From Tissierellaceae bacterium (GTDB lineage Bacteria; Bacillota; Clostridia; Tissierellales; Tissierellaceae), in NCBI GenBank assembly GCA_018434075.1, contig JAHDQA010000037.1:1-50852 (forward strand): DNA of 50,852 nt, in the 5' to 3' direction. The notes beneath the pieces are model-generated. The model saw nothing but the letters and a program-made list of their open reading frames with translations, had not been told where the DNA came from and made no database searches. Numbering within the stretch: the stretch's first letter is position 1; every line of letters begins with the position of its first letter. Below, one piece after another: positions 8,925-18,651 of this stretch. Both the position numbers and the translations under genes were made by a program.

Positions 8925-9503
8925 ATGGAGGAGATTGAAAGGTTATATGAAGATTCAATTAGAGGAGATGATAATGCTAAATATGAATTAGTAGAGAGAT
9001 TTTACCCATTGATCATTTCTTCAATAAAGAAATACTATAATAGTTATTTTGAATTTGAAGATTTAGTAGAAGACGGCAAAGTTATAGTTTTAGAATGCAT
9101 AAGAGATTTTGACAAAGGAAAAAATGTGCACTTTAGCGGATTTGTAAAAACAAGGCTAAAGTTTTTCTATTTGAATAAGCTTAATTCAAAAAAAGAGATG
9201 CTGTCATTGAATCAGAAAAATGAGGAGGATACTGAATTGATAGATTTATTGGAAAGCGAAGTGAATTTGGAAGAAGAAGTGATAAACAGAGATTTTTCTA
9301 ATCAAATACAAGAACTATTTAAAAGCCTTTCATTAAAGGAAAGGGAGACAATAATTGAGTTTTACTATCTTGGGTTGGACATTAATGAAATCAGTAAATT
9401 GCATAATATAAGTTATAGGACTGTGCTCGAACTAAAGAGGAGAGCACACAAGAAACTCAAAAACAAAATGGAGGTATTTTATGATAGAAAAAATGTTGAT
9501 TAA
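8925..9503 (+). CDS. Sigma-70-family RNA polymerase sigma factor (SigH/ComX-like)
   Basis: Small sigma factor of about 192 residues with only regions 2 and 4. Region 2 covers about residues 15-85 (LVERFYPLIISSIKKYY, FEDLVEDGKVIVLECIRDFD, FSGFVKTRLKFFYLNKLN). Region 4 is a helix-turn-helix near the end (SLSLKERETIIEFYYLGLDINEISKLHNISYRTVLELKRRAHKKL). The linker is acidic. The start at 8925 is preferred because GGAG at 8915-8918 is well spaced; 8913 and 8922 are alternatives. Its end overlaps the amidase gene by 23 bp, so the two are translationally coupled. Such short sigma factors often serve competence or stress programmes; its target promoters are unknown. Confidence 0.8.
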   Translation: MEEIERLYEDSIRGDDNAKYELVERFYPLIISSIKKYYNSYFEFEDLVEDGKVIVLECIRDFDKGKNVHFSGFVKTRLKFFYLNKLNSKKEMLSLNQKNEEDTELIDLLESEVNLEEEVINRDFSNQIQELFKSLSLKERETIIEFYYLGLDINEISKLHNISYRTVLELKRRAHKKLKNKMEVFYDRKNVD

Positions 9504-9951
9504 AAATAATTTTGGATCCAGAAATGGCTTAAAGATAAGTTATATAGTCATACATGATACTGGAAACACAAATAAAACCGCAAATGCAATAAACCACTTC
9601 AAGTACTTTAACAAGCCAAATATCAATGCATCAAGTCATTATGTGATTGACGAAGATCACGTAATTCAGTTGGTGGAAGATAAAAATTCAAGTTATCATT
9701 GTGGCGACGGCAAGGGGAGATTTGGGATAACAAATAGCAACTCAATCGGCATTGAACTATGCGTAAACGAAGGAAATGACTGGTATAAGACCAAAGATAA
9801 AGCAATACTCTTAATAAGAACATTGCTTTATCAATACAATTTAGACAAGAAAAATGTGGTTAGGCACTTTGATGCGTCTCTGAAAATTTGCCCTAAGAGT
9901 ATGAGTGGATTTGGCTGGAGAGAGTGGGTTTATTTCTTCGATTCAATATAG
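9481..9951 (+). CDS. N-acetylmuramoyl-L-alanine amidase (Amidase_2/PGRP fold)
   Basis: Zinc amidase that cleaves the bond between N-acetylmuramic acid and L-alanine in peptidoglycan. In 156 residues it contains only the catalytic domain: the first zinc ligand H25 in YIVIHDTGN, the conserved SSHYVIDEDHVIQLVED strand, a GIELC motif, and the second-half ligands H129 (VVRHFDAS) and C137 (KICP). The pattern matches T7-lysozyme-type amidases. There is no signal peptide, wall-binding domain or holin neighbour, so export is unexplained unless it acts after lysis. GGAGG lies 6 bp before the ATG, inside the overlapping sigma gene. Confidence 0.88.
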   Translation: MIEKMLIKNNFGSRNGLKISYIVIHDTGNTNKTANAINHFKYFNKPNINASSHYVIDEDHVIQLVEDKNSSYHCGDGKGRFGITNSNSIGIELCVNEGNDWYKTKDKAILLIRTLLYQYNLDKKNVVRHFDASLKICPKSMSGFGWREWVYFFDSI

Positions 9952-9952
9952 A

Positions 9953-10597
9953 TTAATTGCCATTTACTAAAGCCATTCCCTTATTGATTAAATTATTCTT
10001 TTTTGTTTGTTTAACACTCTCGTAGTATTTAGCTATTTCGTTTTTTAGAGAGAGATCTATGGAGTTTTCCTTTAGATCTTTCTCTAATTCTTTTAAAAGG
10101 GAATAGAATTTTGCATCAGACTCTTTTTCTATTTTGTAGCCTTTATCCAAATAAAATCTTGCCAATTGATATTTTGTGTAATTGCCTGAATTGTAATCTG
10201 ACAATGCATCTGAAATCAATTTATCAAGGGATGAGTTGAATTCATCCTCTAAAGCTTTAAATTTTGGATTATAAATATTTATGATTTCATCAAAAGATTT
10301 ATTATTTGGTGTAGTGATTGTTTGAGGATTTTTATTTTGCGCGTTATTTTTCTCTGTGCTGCCATTACTTTGTGTATCGCTGGGCTCTATATTGTTTGCA
10401 TCGGTATTTTGCGTTGAATTTGATTCTACTTCTATGTATTTATCGAGTGGATTTATCGGTGTTTCTTCACTATCGTTTTTAGGAGAGGTTAATTTAGATG
10501 TAGCAATAGAACTTAAGAACTTTATCTCGTTTCTAAAATACAACAAAGGAAGGAGTAATACTATTAGAATAATAATCAATATATACCCTTTTTTCAT
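9953..10597 (-). CDS. Membrane-anchored protein of unknown function
   Basis: Not recognised. The start at 10597 (MKKGYILIIILIVLLLPLLYF) is chosen because GAAGGTG lies seven bases upstream; an upstream ATG at 10648 has no such site. It has one N-terminal membrane helix, a low-complexity Asn/Thr/Ser/Gln linker (about residues 40-100), and a charged helical domain to the end (KYQLARFYLDKGYKIEKESDAKF). An extracytoplasmic location with a cytoplasmic N-terminus is likely. Its stop is one base away from the stop of the amidase gene on the other strand, with no terminator between them. It probably has its own promoter at about 10620-10650. Confidence 0.75.
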   Translation of the reverse strand: MKKGYILIIILIVLLLPLLYFRNEIKFLSSIATSKLTSPKNDSEETPINPLDKYIEVESNSTQNTDANNIEPSDTQSNGSTEKNNAQNKNPQTITTPNNKSFDEIINIYNPKFKALEDEFNSSLDKLISDALSDYNSGNYTKYQLARFYLDKGYKIEKESDAKFYSLLKELEKDLKENSIDLSLKNEIAKYYESVKQTKKNNLINKGMALVNGN

Positions 10598-10655
10598 TTG
10601 CACACCTTCTTTCAAGAAAAGCATACTATATAATAGCTTTTTAATCAATATAAAA

Positions 10656-10676
10656 AGGCAGCCTTAGGAGCTGTCA
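10656..10676 (-). terminator. Stem-loop with U-tract left of the recombinase element
   Basis: On the minus strand a short GC-rich inverted repeat (AAGGCTGCCTT, with an alternative longer pairing GACAGC/GCTGCC) is followed by TTTTTATA. It would stop leftward transcription leaving the element before the chromosomal gene at 10597. The stem is short. Confidence 0.4.
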
Positions 10677-10704
10677 GATAGGGATTTATAATTCCTGAAA
10701 AATT

Positions 10705-10740
10705 CGGCATAGTCGTTGATATTCGGCTATGCCGTTTTTT
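10705..10740. terminator. Terminator of the recombinase gene (bidirectional)
   Basis: CGGCATAGTCG (10705-10715) and CGGCTATGCCG (10724-10734) form an 11-bp stem with one G-U pair and an eight-base loop. On the minus strand it is followed by AATTTTTC, on the plus strand by TTTTTT. It sits 4 bp past the recombinase stop. Confidence 0.85.
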
Positions 10741-10743
10741 CGT

Positions 10744-12453
<1,710 letters not shown>

Positions 12454-12657
12454 CTACCTTGAAGAAGTCGAGTTGATTTCCGTGGGTTTATATGAACTAT
12501 CAGATAACTTTGAAAGGTTTTTTGCGTTGACTGTAATCAGTCGTTTCAGCTTGGAATATGCACTTTCCTTTGCTGAATCACTTACTCGTGATTCCACCAC
12601 ATAGACCGTACCTCCGATATCGGATTTGGTTGTGCGGCTGTTACTTTGATTTTCCAT
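12454..12657 (-). CDS. Transposon-encoded TnpW family protein
   Basis: 67-residue protein. The ATG at 12657 is chosen over one at 12696 because GGAGGTCACGAT lies directly before it. The core GGTVYVVESRVSDSAKESAYSKLKRLI matches the short TnpW family found next to TnpX-type recombinases in Tn4451-like elements, where strand-forming residues are followed by a K(L/I)xRLI helix. Its role is unknown; it may assist recombination. It lies 57 bp upstream of the recombinase in the same transcript. Confidence 0.7.
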   Translation of the reverse strand: MENQSNSRTTKSDIGGTVYVVESRVSDSAKESAYSKLKRLITVNAKNLSKLSDSSYKPTEINSTSSR

Positions 12658-12691
12658 ATCGTGACCTCCTGTCCGATGTTTTGATGGAACT

Positions 12692-12721
12692 GGCACTGAG
12701 CCGAATTGATGACTCAGTGCC
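12692..12721 (-). promoter_or_regulatory. 9-bp perfect stem-loop between capsid and tnpW genes
   Basis: GGCACTGAG (12692-12700) and CTCAGTGCC (12713-12721) flank a 12-base loop just after the capsid stop. No U-tract follows on the minus strand, so it may be a processing or stability hairpin or a weak terminator separating capsid from recombinase expression. Confidence 0.5.
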
Positions 12722-12732
12722 TAATCCATTAT

Positions 12733-13632
12733 TTAAGCTTTTATTTGTAATATTTTTAGAGCATCCGGTTGAATTAGCTTGCCATCCAATCTTTCGTAAG
12801 CAGAAAAGCCAATTTGTCCTTGCAATGCATATAACTCACTTAATTTTTTTATTGTTATTGGTTGACGCTCAATCAGCCAGTAATACGATAGATCTCCGAA
12901 TACAATGCTTTTTGCTCCTGCTGATACTGTAGGCATATATGGAGAGGTAAGTACAGGCTTTCCGAAGATGGTGTTATCTGAAGAATTCCACAGATAACTA
13001 CCGCTTGTATCTTTAAGGGTTCTAAGAAGCATGGCTGTATTATCGTGCATGATAAACACAGCGTTATTTCGGTATTCATCTTTTAATGAAAAATACAGAG
13101 AGATAATCTCGTCAAAAGAGATGGTAGCACTATCTGCTGTAGTTACATCTGCATCTGCTGTAAGGATACCTGTTGGCTGAGTTGTGCCATTTCCATTAAG
13201 TAATGCATTTTCCTCAGCCTTGCCAAAACGCTTCGCAAAATCACCCATCAGATATTTTTCAAGATTAAAGTTCATATCAGCGACGAATGAGCGGTTTAGC
13301 TTGACAAGAGATGCCAGCTTGTATGATTTCACCAGAAACTGTGTAAATGAATCGGAACTTTCAGGGATTGGATCTCCGTCTTCAACCCAATCTGCTGTCC
13401 CCGTTGAGGATACCGCTTGAATTTTACCTTCTGCAGAAGATAGATTGATAACAGTAGCAAATCTGCGGAATATATTCTCCTTTGCCAAAGCAGTGTTAAA
13501 GCCTTCTCTGAATTCATCTGGTGCGACATAGGCTCCTACATTATCAAAGCCTTCGCTTAGATTTTGATTGTTTTCTTCTTTTCCTTTCATAACATTCCAA
13601 AACGCTCTATTATAAGTTGTTGATGTTGCCAT
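12733..13632 (-). CDS. HK97-type phage major capsid protein, lacking the delta domain
   Basis: 299 residues of the HK97 fold. The N-terminus starts straight at the mature-capsid segment (TYNRAFWNVMKGK), then an N-arm and spine region with GAYVAPDEFREGF and FRRFATVINL, the E-loop region with SSTGTADWVEDGDPIPES, the P-domain with KLASLVKLNRSFVADMNFNLEKYL, the family signature AEENALLNGNGTTQPTGIL, and a C-terminal GKPVLTSPYMP...FGDLSYYWLIERQ segment. The roughly 100-residue scaffold (delta) domain that most HK97-type capsids carry is missing. No protease, portal or terminase gene is nearby. GGAGGTAAACGATT precedes the ATG. It could build a small satellite capsid, or serve another shell-like role. 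Confidence 0.88.
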   Translation of the reverse strand: MATSTTYNRAFWNVMKGKEENNQNLSEGFDNVGAYVAPDEFREGFNTALAKENIFRRFATVINLSSAEGKIQAVSSTGTADWVEDGDPIPESSDSFTQFLVKSYKLASLVKLNRSFVADMNFNLEKYLMGDFAKRFGKAEENALLNGNGTTQPTGILTADADVTTADSATISFDEIISLYFSLKDEYRNNAVFIMHDNTAMLLRTLKDTSGSYLWNSSDNTIFGKPVLTSPYMPTVSAGAKSIVFGDLSYYWLIERQPITIKKLSELYALQGQIGFSAYERLDGKLIQPDALKILQIKA

Positions 13633-13663
13633 AATCGTTTACCTCCTAAATTTTAATAAATGT

Positions 13664-13677
13664 GGGGTATATACCCC
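13664..13677. promoter_or_regulatory. 14-bp perfect palindrome upstream of the capsid gene
   Basis: GGGGTATATACCCC lies 32 bp upstream of the capsid ATG. A second dyad CCCCTAGGGG is at 13750-13759 and a CGCG/T7/ACGCG hairpin at 13687-13702. Together they are candidate operators or leader hairpins controlling the capsid gene; none matches a known class by eye. Confidence 0.45.
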
Positions 13678-13810
13678 GTTTGAAACCGCGTTTTTTTACG
13701 CGTTGCCCCACGCCCGTTGTCCAGATGAAAAGGTGTGGAGATTCGACCTCCCCTAGGGGGTAGGTATTAACACACGGAGTTGTATCCAGTGGCTTCAGTG
13801 GTATTAAGCT

Positions 13811-13899
13811 TTGTAGCAAGATGTAGCAGGTAAAAACTAAACTCTCTATACGAGAGCGATTTTTTATATAACCTGTTTTTCTTGCTACAAGCTGCTACA
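13811..13899. other. TGTAGCA inverted-repeat array, candidate replication origin
   Basis: The left arm holds TTGTAGCAAG (13811-13820) and a second TGTAGCA (13822-13828). The right arm holds CTTGCTACAA (13881-13890), an exact 10-bp inverse of the first, and TGCTACA (13893-13899), the inverse of the second. Between them lie AGGT/ACCT inverse pieces, a small CTCTC/GAGAG hairpin (13842-13856) and an AT-rich run (13860-13870). Iterons flanking an AT-rich stretch directly beside a P4-type primase gene is the layout of satellite origins such as those of SaPI and P4. The function is inferred. Confidence 0.5.
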
Positions 13900-13905
13900 C
13901 TGTGT

Positions 13906-16215
13906 TTAAATAAGAAGAAATTCTTCTTCTGTCAGCTTATATCCGATAAGCATTGTGGTCATTCCACCACCAGAACGTGGTCGTTTCCGTTCTACACGGG
14001 CGATAGCTGTTAATGCTTGTTTGAAGTTTCTTGCATTCTCCGAATAACATCCATTGGCACTGCACCAACGCTGATACCGGGCATACACTTCGGATGTGCG
14101 CACCTCACTGTTGGGACTTTCCTCCAAGGCATCCTCGAAAAATAATGCTATTTTGTCGCTGTCACGTTTATAAGCCTCCGTTGCTGTCTTAACAGAATCA
14201 GGTAAAGTAAAGCCTTCCTTCTTTAACAGCTGATAGCCTTCAATTAGCCAGTTGAGGATAGCACTCTGATTCTTCGCTTTTGCGAATTCACGTTTTAGGT
14301 TTTTATCCTGCTCGCTTTCATCAAAGTGTCGTTCAAAAGGGATAATTACCACTCTACCACTGGAAAATAGCGTCATATCCGTAATAACGGGCAGATAATT
14401 GGTGTTGATATACAGCTTAAACTTTGGTGAAAAGTCAAAAGAATTCTCATGTAGAAACCTTGCGTTGATGGTGTCACCACCTGTCATGCTTTTTACCTGT
14501 GCAGCATTTAGGACAAGTCCTCTGCTAGGTTCGGAGATATTCACAAAGCGTACTCCTGCAAGCCGGGCAATATCTTCACTTGGACTTGAACTGTTATTGT
14601 TCTTTTTCAGACTGATAGTCTCTGGCCTTGCGGTACAGCCATAACTGCCTAATACCTTAAGAATGCTCTCACATAGCGTACCTTTACCGTTTCGAGTTGT
14701 AGCACCATAGAGAACAAACAGGCATTCATACCGAGTGTCTCCGCTGATACTGTAGCCAAAGGCTTTTTGGAGGAATTTTGCCTTTTCCTCATCTCCGCTC
14801 ATAATCTCATGAATAAATCTATCCCATCGCTCACTTTTTGCTTCTGGGTCATATTTAACACCAGATATCTTTGTAAGCCTGTCCTCGCTGTTGTGGGGAC
14901 GAAAATCCATAGGCATTAAAAACAATGTTCCATTGGCACAATTGAGCATAAGCGGGTCTTGGTCAAATTCAGCCATTGATATGGGATATACGCTCTGTGC
15001 ATCCTTAAGCACCGTTTCCCTGTATCTTCTTGACTGCCACTTTCGGCAATAGTCAATGTATGCCTTTCTTTGATGTTCATCCTGAATAGTCAAAGCATAG
15101 GTTAGCAGTTGGTTAGCCAATGATTTACACATTTCCATCACTTTTAGATTACCGACATCAGGAATCCAAATGCCATTCTCATAGCAAAACCACATTTTCC
15201 TTTCAGGAACATAGCGGGCAAAAGATTTATAATAATCAGCAAACAGCCTGCTTGCCCCAATATCCGTCCAAGGGTAGCGATCATTACTCTCAGGCTTAAA
15301 GCCAGTAAGAAAACATTCACCAAAATCCTCTGTAGCTGATGAACGCTTACCACCTGGTTTGTATATTTCAGTAGCATTTGCGATAGCTTTTTCTATGGTT
15401 ATCATTCCATAAGTACTGCCGGACTGTGGTCTATTCCATTTATCTCGCATTAGGCCGCTTTTTCGGAAAAGCCTGTCCATCTGTCCAATATCTCTGCCAC
15501 ACCAAAATGCCAGCATACCGCAAAGTGCCAAATCAGCTTCACTGGCAGAAGCATAGCCTGATGTATCTCCTTGCCATAATGCTTTGAACCTTTCTCTGTT
15601 TGCCGATTTTAAAGCCTTCTCAATAACAGACTTGTCAGACAAATAGGATTGACTTTCTGCATCCTGAATTTGCTTCACAGGGGTAGGACGCAACATATAC
15701 TTGTCTAGTATCATCTGTAGCTCATTCGATTTCTCAGGTATATCACCATCTGCATATACATTGCCTGTTACGGTAACAAATCGGTTTGTTGCCCCAGCCA
15801 CATAGACCTCAACTCCCAGCTTTCTGTTGTTGATATAGTATTTTGTTTTGTCAAAGTTAAAGCCTGTGGCCTTAAAGAAAATATGAAGCCCTTTTTCAGA
15901 TGGACTGTGTTCCATATAACAACCACTAAAAGCCTCTACAACAATTTGGGCAACAGGCTTAAGCTTACCACCACTATCAAAGCAATCATCTAAGTCGATA
16001 ACACATATGTCATTACCCACCAAAAATCCGATACCGTCATAATCACTTACAGCAGCTACCGCCGAACTAAAATCTTTAAAAGTACCCTGTTTATCTGCTT
16101 TTGCCCTTTTTCCTGTTATCGGGTTATAGGGAACTTTGGTTTTTATGCCACTTCGCTCTTCATATTTCCAACAGCAAAACTGTGGCTTATCTTTAAGCTT
16201 CTGTGGCAAGTTCAT
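13906..16215 (-). CDS. P4-family phage/plasmid primase-helicase (prim-pol plus D5-like SF3 helicase)
   Basis: 769-residue replication protein. Residues 1-190 form a prim-pol-like domain (CCWKYEERSGIKTKVPYNP, GIGFLVGNDICVIDLDDCF with the acidic catalytic triad region, EHSPSEKGLHIFFK). A D5_N-type middle follows (about 300-480). The superfamily-3 helicase has Walker A GATTRNGKGT near residues 503-512 and a Walker B-like VRFVNISEP, and the C-terminus is helix-turn-helix-like (SEVYARYQRWCSANG). It should prime and unwind the element's own origin. The ATG at 16215 lies 23 bases from the only good ribosome site (GGAGG, 16239-16243); an in-frame CTG at 16230 is eight bases from it and may be the real start, adding five residues. 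Confidence 0.9.
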   Translation of the reverse strand: MNLPQKLKDKPQFCCWKYEERSGIKTKVPYNPITGKRAKADKQGTFKDFSSAVAAVSDYDGIGFLVGNDICVIDLDDCFDSGGKLKPVAQIVVEAFSGCYMEHSPSEKGLHIFFKATGFNFDKTKYYINNRKLGVEVYVAGATNRFVTVTGNVYADGDIPEKSNELQMILDKYMLRPTPVKQIQDAESQSYLSDKSVIEKALKSANRERFKALWQGDTSGYASASEADLALCGMLAFWCGRDIGQMDRLFRKSGLMRDKWNRPQSGSTYGMITIEKAIANATEIYKPGGKRSSATEDFGECFLTGFKPESNDRYPWTDIGASRLFADYYKSFARYVPERKMWFCYENGIWIPDVGNLKVMEMCKSLANQLLTYALTIQDEHQRKAYIDYCRKWQSRRYRETVLKDAQSVYPISMAEFDQDPLMLNCANGTLFLMPMDFRPHNSEDRLTKISGVKYDPEAKSERWDRFIHEIMSGDEEKAKFLQKAFGYSISGDTRYECLFVLYGATTRNGKGTLCESILKVLGSYGCTARPETISLKKNNNSSSPSEDIARLAGVRFVNISEPSRGLVLNAAQVKSMTGGDTINARFLHENSFDFSPKFKLYINTNYLPVITDMTLFSSGRVVIIPFERHFDESEQDKNLKREFAKAKNQSAILNWLIEGYQLLKKEGFTLPDSVKTATEAYKRDSDKIALFFEDALEESPNSEVRTSEVYARYQRWCSANGCYSENARNFKQALTAIARVERKRPRSGGGMTTMLIGYKLTEEEFLLI

Positions 16216-16543
16216 GTATTGTGTTTTCAGTTACTTCACCTCCTTGTCTTTTATTAATGACCCGAAACGCTACTGTTCCAGAGGGTTTGCCTTGTTTGAC
16301 ACAACCTCGTTATCTTTCAAGGAATACGCTCGGAATTATCGTCATGGCATATTCTGCTTGAAGTACCTCTTGCATTTCGGGGTATTCAGTTGTCAAGGAG
16401 CAGTGAGAGAAAAACTATGCTTTCATTGGTGGATTATTTTTCCTCTCATCTTATAGCCTTGGTAGAACACATTAGTTGAGGATTTTCTAAAAATATTTTT
16501 CTTCCTCATCCATAAGCGAAGAATTCTATTGATTCGAACCCCT

Positions 16544-16590
16544 TAAAATAAAAAAACAGCCTGTCTATTTTCTAAGGTACAGACGGCTGT
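16544..16590 (-). terminator. Minus-strand terminator/attenuator ahead of the primase gene
   Basis: Reading leftward, ACAGCCGTCT and AGACAGGCTGT pair (one bulged base) and run into TTTTTTTATTTT (16556-16544). It would stop leftward transcription that begins right of 16600 well before the primase gene. This suggests a short attenuated or regulatory RNA, or an antitermination step, in the switch region. Confidence 0.6.
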
Positions 16591-16605
16591 AATGATTGTG
16601 TTTTT

Positions 16606-16619
16606 GCTCAAATTTGAGC
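16606..16619. promoter_or_regulatory. 14-bp perfect palindrome, candidate operator
   Basis: GCTCAAATTTGAGC is perfectly symmetrical and lies between the leftward attenuator and the regulator promoter. This is a natural place for the operator of the adjacent helix-turn-helix protein. No second full copy was seen nearby. Confidence 0.45.
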
Positions 16620-16819
16620 GAAAGTGGTATTAAATTTAAGAAGGCTGAATGTTATAACTTTGACTTTGGTTTTACAAATAGACTTACAGACTTTTTTGTC
16701 TAAAAGTATTTATTTAAATAATAATCAAAATAAAGGCATACACAACTATCATTATCTTTATTAACATTGTAAAATTACTTCACAAACGCAGAATTATCAT
16801 GTTATGTTTGAAGAAAATG

Positions 16820-16828
16820 TGCTATAAT
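16820..16828 (+). promoter_or_regulatory. Extended -10 promoter of the Cro/C1-type regulator
   Basis: TGCTATAAT is a perfect extended -10 element 28 bp upstream of the regulator ATG. No good -35 is present at 17 bp, which is common for extended -10 promoters. Confidence 0.6.
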
Positions 16829-16856
16829 GGAAAAAAGATATAAAGAGGTGACCAAG

Positions 16857-17078
16857 ATGACCGTTAGCTATAAAAAGCTTTGGAAATTGTTGATAGACCG
16901 CGATATGAAGAAGAAAGATTTACAAGCTGCTGCGGGAATAAGTCCATCTTCAATTTCAAAGCTTTCTAAAAACGAATATGTCAGTATGGACGTTCTTGTA
17001 AAGGTTTGTACGGCGCTTGGCGTTGATTTTAAAGATATCATGGAATTAGTGCCGAATATGGTTGAAGAAAGGGAGTAG
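16857..17078 (+). CDS. Cro/C1-type helix-turn-helix regulator (YozG-like)
   Basis: 73-residue DNA-binding protein made almost entirely of one XRE helix-turn-helix ([58 protein letters not shown]). The ATG at 16857 is chosen because GAGGTG lies six bases upstream; the longer frame from 16827 would overlap the -10 box. Small proteins of this type commonly sit in front of type I RM operons or in phage-like switches. Here it lies 4 bp before hsdM and faces away from the replication module, so it may control both sides. Confidence 0.85.
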   Translation: MTVSYKKLWKLLIDRDMKKKDLQAAAGISPSSISKLSKNEYVSMDVLVKVCTALGVDFKDIMELVPNMVEERE

Positions 17079-17082
17079 AGTT

Positions 17083-18651
17083 ATGGAAAATAACAGAAAA
17101 GAACAGGAACGGGCGGAATTACACCGCACGATATGGAATATGGCAAATGATTTAAGAGGCAGTGTAGATGGATGGGACTTTAAGCAATATGTTCTAGGTA
17201 TGCTGTTTTACCGCTACATATCTGAAAATATTACTGCCTATATTAACGCCGGAGAATGGGAAGCTGGCAATACGGAATTTGATTATGCCAAGCTATCCGA
17301 CGAAGAAGCAGAACAGGCACGAGAGGATTTAGTTAAGACAAAAGGCTTCTTTATCTTACCCAGCGAGCTTTTTGAAAATGTCCGAGCTCGTGCAAAGGAC
17401 GATGAAAACTTAAATGAAACACTGGAACAGATTTTCAGTAATATAGAAGCATCTGCGCAAGGAACAGAGAGTGAAGATAATTTCAAAGGCCTGTTTGACG
17501 ATATTGATGTTAACAGCAATAAGCTAGGTAACACTGTAGTAAAGCGTAATGAAAAGCTGGTTAAGCTAATGAATTCTGTTGGAGAAATGAAGCTGGGAGA
17601 TTACAAAGACAATACCATAGATGCATTCGGTGATGCCTATGAATTTTTAATGGGTATGTATGCATCCAATGCCGGAAAAAGTGGTGGTGAATACTATACG
17701 CCACAAGAGGTTTCTGAACTCCTTACCCACTTAACATTAGTAGGAAAAACTGAAGTCAACAAGGTATATGACCCCGCTTGTGGTTCTGGCTCTCTACTGC
17801 TAAAGTTTGCAAAAATCTTAGGAAAAGAAAATGTACGTCAAGGTTTCTTCGGTCAAGAAATCAACATTACAACCTACAACCTGTGCAGAATTAATATGTT
17901 CCTGCACGATATTGATTATGACAAATTTGATATTGCCCTTGGGGACACACTAACAGATCCGCAACATTGGGATGATGAGCCTTTTGAAGCCATTGTATCA
18001 AATCCACCTTACTCTATTAAATGGAAGGGCGATAATGATCCTATTTTGATTAACGATCCCCGTTTTTCTCCAGCGGGAGTATTGGCTCCTAAATCCAAGG
18101 CAGACCTTGCTTTTATCATGCATAGTCTCTCATGGCTTGCGACAAACGGAACAGCGGCTATTGTATGTTTCCCTGGTGTAATGTATCGCGGTGGTGCCGA
18201 AAAGAAAATCAGGCAGTACCTGATTGACAATAACTATATCGACTGTATCATTCAGTTACCGGATAACTTGTTTTATGGTACCAGCATTGCTACCTGCATT
18301 ATGGTGCTGAAGAAGTCAAAATCAGAAAATAGTACCTTATTTATCGATGCATCAAAGGAATTTGTCAAGGTTACGAATAACAACAAACTAACACAGAAAA
18401 ATATTGAGACCATTCTTAACGCATTCAAAGATAGAAAAGATATTGAGCATTTTGCTAGGCTTGTGCCAAACAGTGAAATAGCTGAACAAGATTATAACCT
18501 GTCTGTTTCAACATATGTGGAACAAGAGGATACGAGAGAAAAGATTGATATTGTTGCCCTCAATGCTGAGATAGAAAAGATTGTGGCGAGAGAGCAGGTT
18601 TTGAGGGAAGAAATAGATAAGATTATTGCGGAAATTGAGGTGGGCAAATGA
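17083..18651 (+). CDS. hsdM: Type I restriction-modification DNA methyltransferase subunit HsdM
   Basis: N6-adenine methyltransferase subunit; with HsdS it forms the M2S methylase that protects host DNA. The HsdM N-terminal helical domain ([21 protein letters not shown]...[13 protein letters not shown]) is followed by the SAM-binding motif DPACGSG at residues 230-236 and the catalytic NPPY at 307-310, with a C-terminal helical tail. The length of 522 residues is typical. The ATG at 17083 follows GGGAG by seven bases; an upstream in-frame ATG at 17062 would overlap the regulator gene and lacks a site. Its stop overlaps the rhuM start (ATGA). Confidence 0.95.
   Translation: MENNRKEQERAELHRTIWNMANDLRGSVDGWDFKQYVLGMLFYRYISENITAYINAGEWEAGNTEFDYAKLSDEEAEQAREDLVKTKGFFILPSELFENVRARAKDDENLNETLEQIFSNIEASAQGTESEDNFKGLFDDIDVNSNKLGNTVVKRNEKLVKLMNSVGEMKLGDYKDNTIDAFGDAYEFLMGMYASNAGKSGGEYYTPQEVSELLTHLTLVGKTEVNKVYDPACGSGSLLLKFAKILGKENVRQGFFGQEINITTYNLCRINMFLHDIDYDKFDIALGDTLTDPQHWDDEPFEAIVSNPPYSIKWKGDNDPILINDPRFSPAGVLAPKSKADLAFIMHSLSWLATNGTAAIVCFPGVMYRGGAEKKIRQYLIDNNYIDCIIQLPDNLFYGTSIATCIMVLKKSKSENSTLFIDASKEFVKVTNNNKLTQKNIETILNAFKDRKDIEHFARLVPNSEIAEQDYNLSVSTYVEQEDTREKIDIVALNAEIEKIVAREQVLREEIDKIIAEIEVGK

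Larger units (their letters stand above)
16216..16856. other. Divergent control region between primase and Cro/C1-type regulator
   Basis: About 640 bp without a convincing gene. From the left it contains: the primase ribosome site at 16239-16243; a 28-codon leftward frame from a TTG at 16396 to 16310 with no ribosome site (perhaps a remnant); a dyad around 16477-16507 including AAAAATATTTTT; a minus-strand terminator-like hairpin (16544-16590); a GCTCAAATTTGAGC palindrome (16606-16619); and the rightward promoter of the regulator. The layout resembles a phage lysogeny switch. The leftward promoter for primase could not be placed. Confidence 0.5.

Noticed and set aside
16310-16396. 28-codon leftward frame (TTG start) upstream of the primase
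   Set aside because: No ribosome site and no recognisable family; kept only as a note within the control region.
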